Shown: positions 63,539 to 64,000 of the stretch, piece after piece | Layout: each line of letters starts with the position of its first letter | Numbering within the stretch: position 1 is the stretch's first letter | Assembly: GCA_037178625.1 (NCBI GenBank) | Contig: CM074133.1 | Coordinates: 682,001 to 746,000 of the forward strand | Reading direction: 5' to 3' | DNA: 64,000 nt | DNA from: Skeletonema tropicum | Taxonomy: Eukaryota; Bacillariophyta; Thalassiosirophyceae; Thalassiosirales; Thalassiosiraceae | Notes under the pieces: model-generated | The model's database searches: none | What the model was told of the DNA's origin: nothing | What the model saw: the letters and a program-made list of their open reading frames with translations, nothing else | Program-made: the position numbers and the translations under genes

Positions 63539-64000
63539 TCATCTGTTCATTTTTCGTGTCGACACACCCAAGGCTCCCTCCGGCCCAACCCTCGGCCTAC
63601 GTTTACTCACCCTTCCTTCCCCATCTGGCAAATGCTCCTCCAACCACCTATCTATTGCAGCTGCACTCATCATGCCACTTTTCAAAGCCGTGGGAACTCC
63701 ATCAATAAATAATAGTAGAGTGGGTAGCTTACGAAAGGTCATATCCTGTTCTCGCAAGATTGACATGAATTGTTCGGAGCGTTCTTTGCTCTCTGCGTCC
63801 CATTTGACAAATTGTAACCTAGGACGACTCTTTTCTCCCTGAGGAGAGATGAACTTTGGTAATGCTTCTTGGAGTGATCGTTCGATGAGTTTGCATGGAC
63901 CACATTTGTCAGTGTAGCAGTCAATTAGGACTGGAAGTGAGAGAGTATTATTGAGAATTGTTTCATGGTTGAAATCGTCAATGTGTGTTGCTGATTTTGA
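63539..64000 (-). CDS. Thioredoxin-domain protein, 3' part (runs off the window)
   Basis: A minus-strand frame open to the window edge contains the redox centre DKCGPCKLIE (CGPC) and the cis-proline stretch RKLPTLLLFIDG, the two hallmarks of the thioredoxin fold. Between them is an insertion (PQGEKSRPRLQFVKWDA). The C terminus is a basic tail of about 25 residues. The start is outside the window, so any targeting peptide is unseen; many algal thioredoxin-like proteins with this layout are plastid proteins, which cannot be tested here. Confidence 0.88.
   Translation of the reverse strand, partial: SKSATHIDDFNHETILNNTLSLPVLIDCYTDKCGPCKLIERSLQEALPKFISPQGEKSRPRLQFVKWDAESKERSEQFMSILREQDMTFRKLPTLLLFIDGVPTALKSGMMSAAAIDRWLEEHLPDGEGRVSKRRPRVGPEGALGVSTRKMNR

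Overview
The window is eukaryotic nuclear DNA. Genes contain short GT-AG introns (65-173 bp), are widely spaced, and sit among LINE, SINE, LTR, TIR and Helitron-type elements. The mix of host genes (VPS33-like, U-box/SH3-like, ankyrin-MYND, thioredoxin, type II sulfotransferase) and the moderate AT content suggest a unicellular stramenopile alga, most likely a diatom; this is an inference, since no organelle or rRNA marker is present.

Layout. 1-2060 is gene-poor. 2066-4896 is a short-LTR (159 bp) non-autonomous element with a 39-bp tandem-repeat ORF and a Copia-like RT remnant. 6591-7092 is a foldback/MITE hairpin. 7165-8603 is a frameshifted sulfotransferase. 8637-9480 holds two copies of the 3' end of the U-box gene that lies intact at 50126-52753. 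9750-11410 is the C-terminal part of a VPS33 (Sec1/Munc18) gene.

From 11411 to 48506 there are four nested mobile elements, each with readable junctions. A DNA transposon (20-bp TIRs, CAG duplication, 3.7 kb when emptied) sits in an Ala-rich stretch of the VPS33 frame. A LINE (copy A, 8.57 kb, 14-bp TSD) sits in that transposon's right TIR. A Ty3/gypsy element (340-bp identical LTRs, TSD CTCGT, 6.4 kb when emptied) sits in the LINE endonuclease. An 18,439-bp Helitron-like element sits in the gypsy integrase between A and T (equally T and T) with no target duplication; subtracting it puts both halves of pol back in one frame.

The Helitron-like element (23423-41861) is the most unusual content. 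It has asymmetric terminal inverted repeats of the kind described for Helitron2/Helentron elements, and one six-or-more-exon gene encoding Ulp1/C48 protease - DUF6570-like region - HUH Rep - PIF1 helicase. It carries accessory genes: a 953-aa protein with an MBD (methyl-CpG-binding-type) domain, a 1132-aa protein with a possible degenerate OTU-like tail, and a Cys-cluster protein. Most of its introns carry the same AT-rich inverted repeat (AAATAAATTTGTC ... GACAAAATTATTT).

48570-49943 encodes a highly repetitive charged protein with 23- and 21-residue repeats. 53199-63151 is an ankyrin-MYND gene broken by a tRNA-derived SINE (19-bp TSD) and by LINE copy B (8,572 bp, 17-bp TSD), whose 2455-aa ORF2 (APE endonuclease - RT - RNase H - Ulp1 protease) is intact. 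A thioredoxin-domain gene runs off the right edge.
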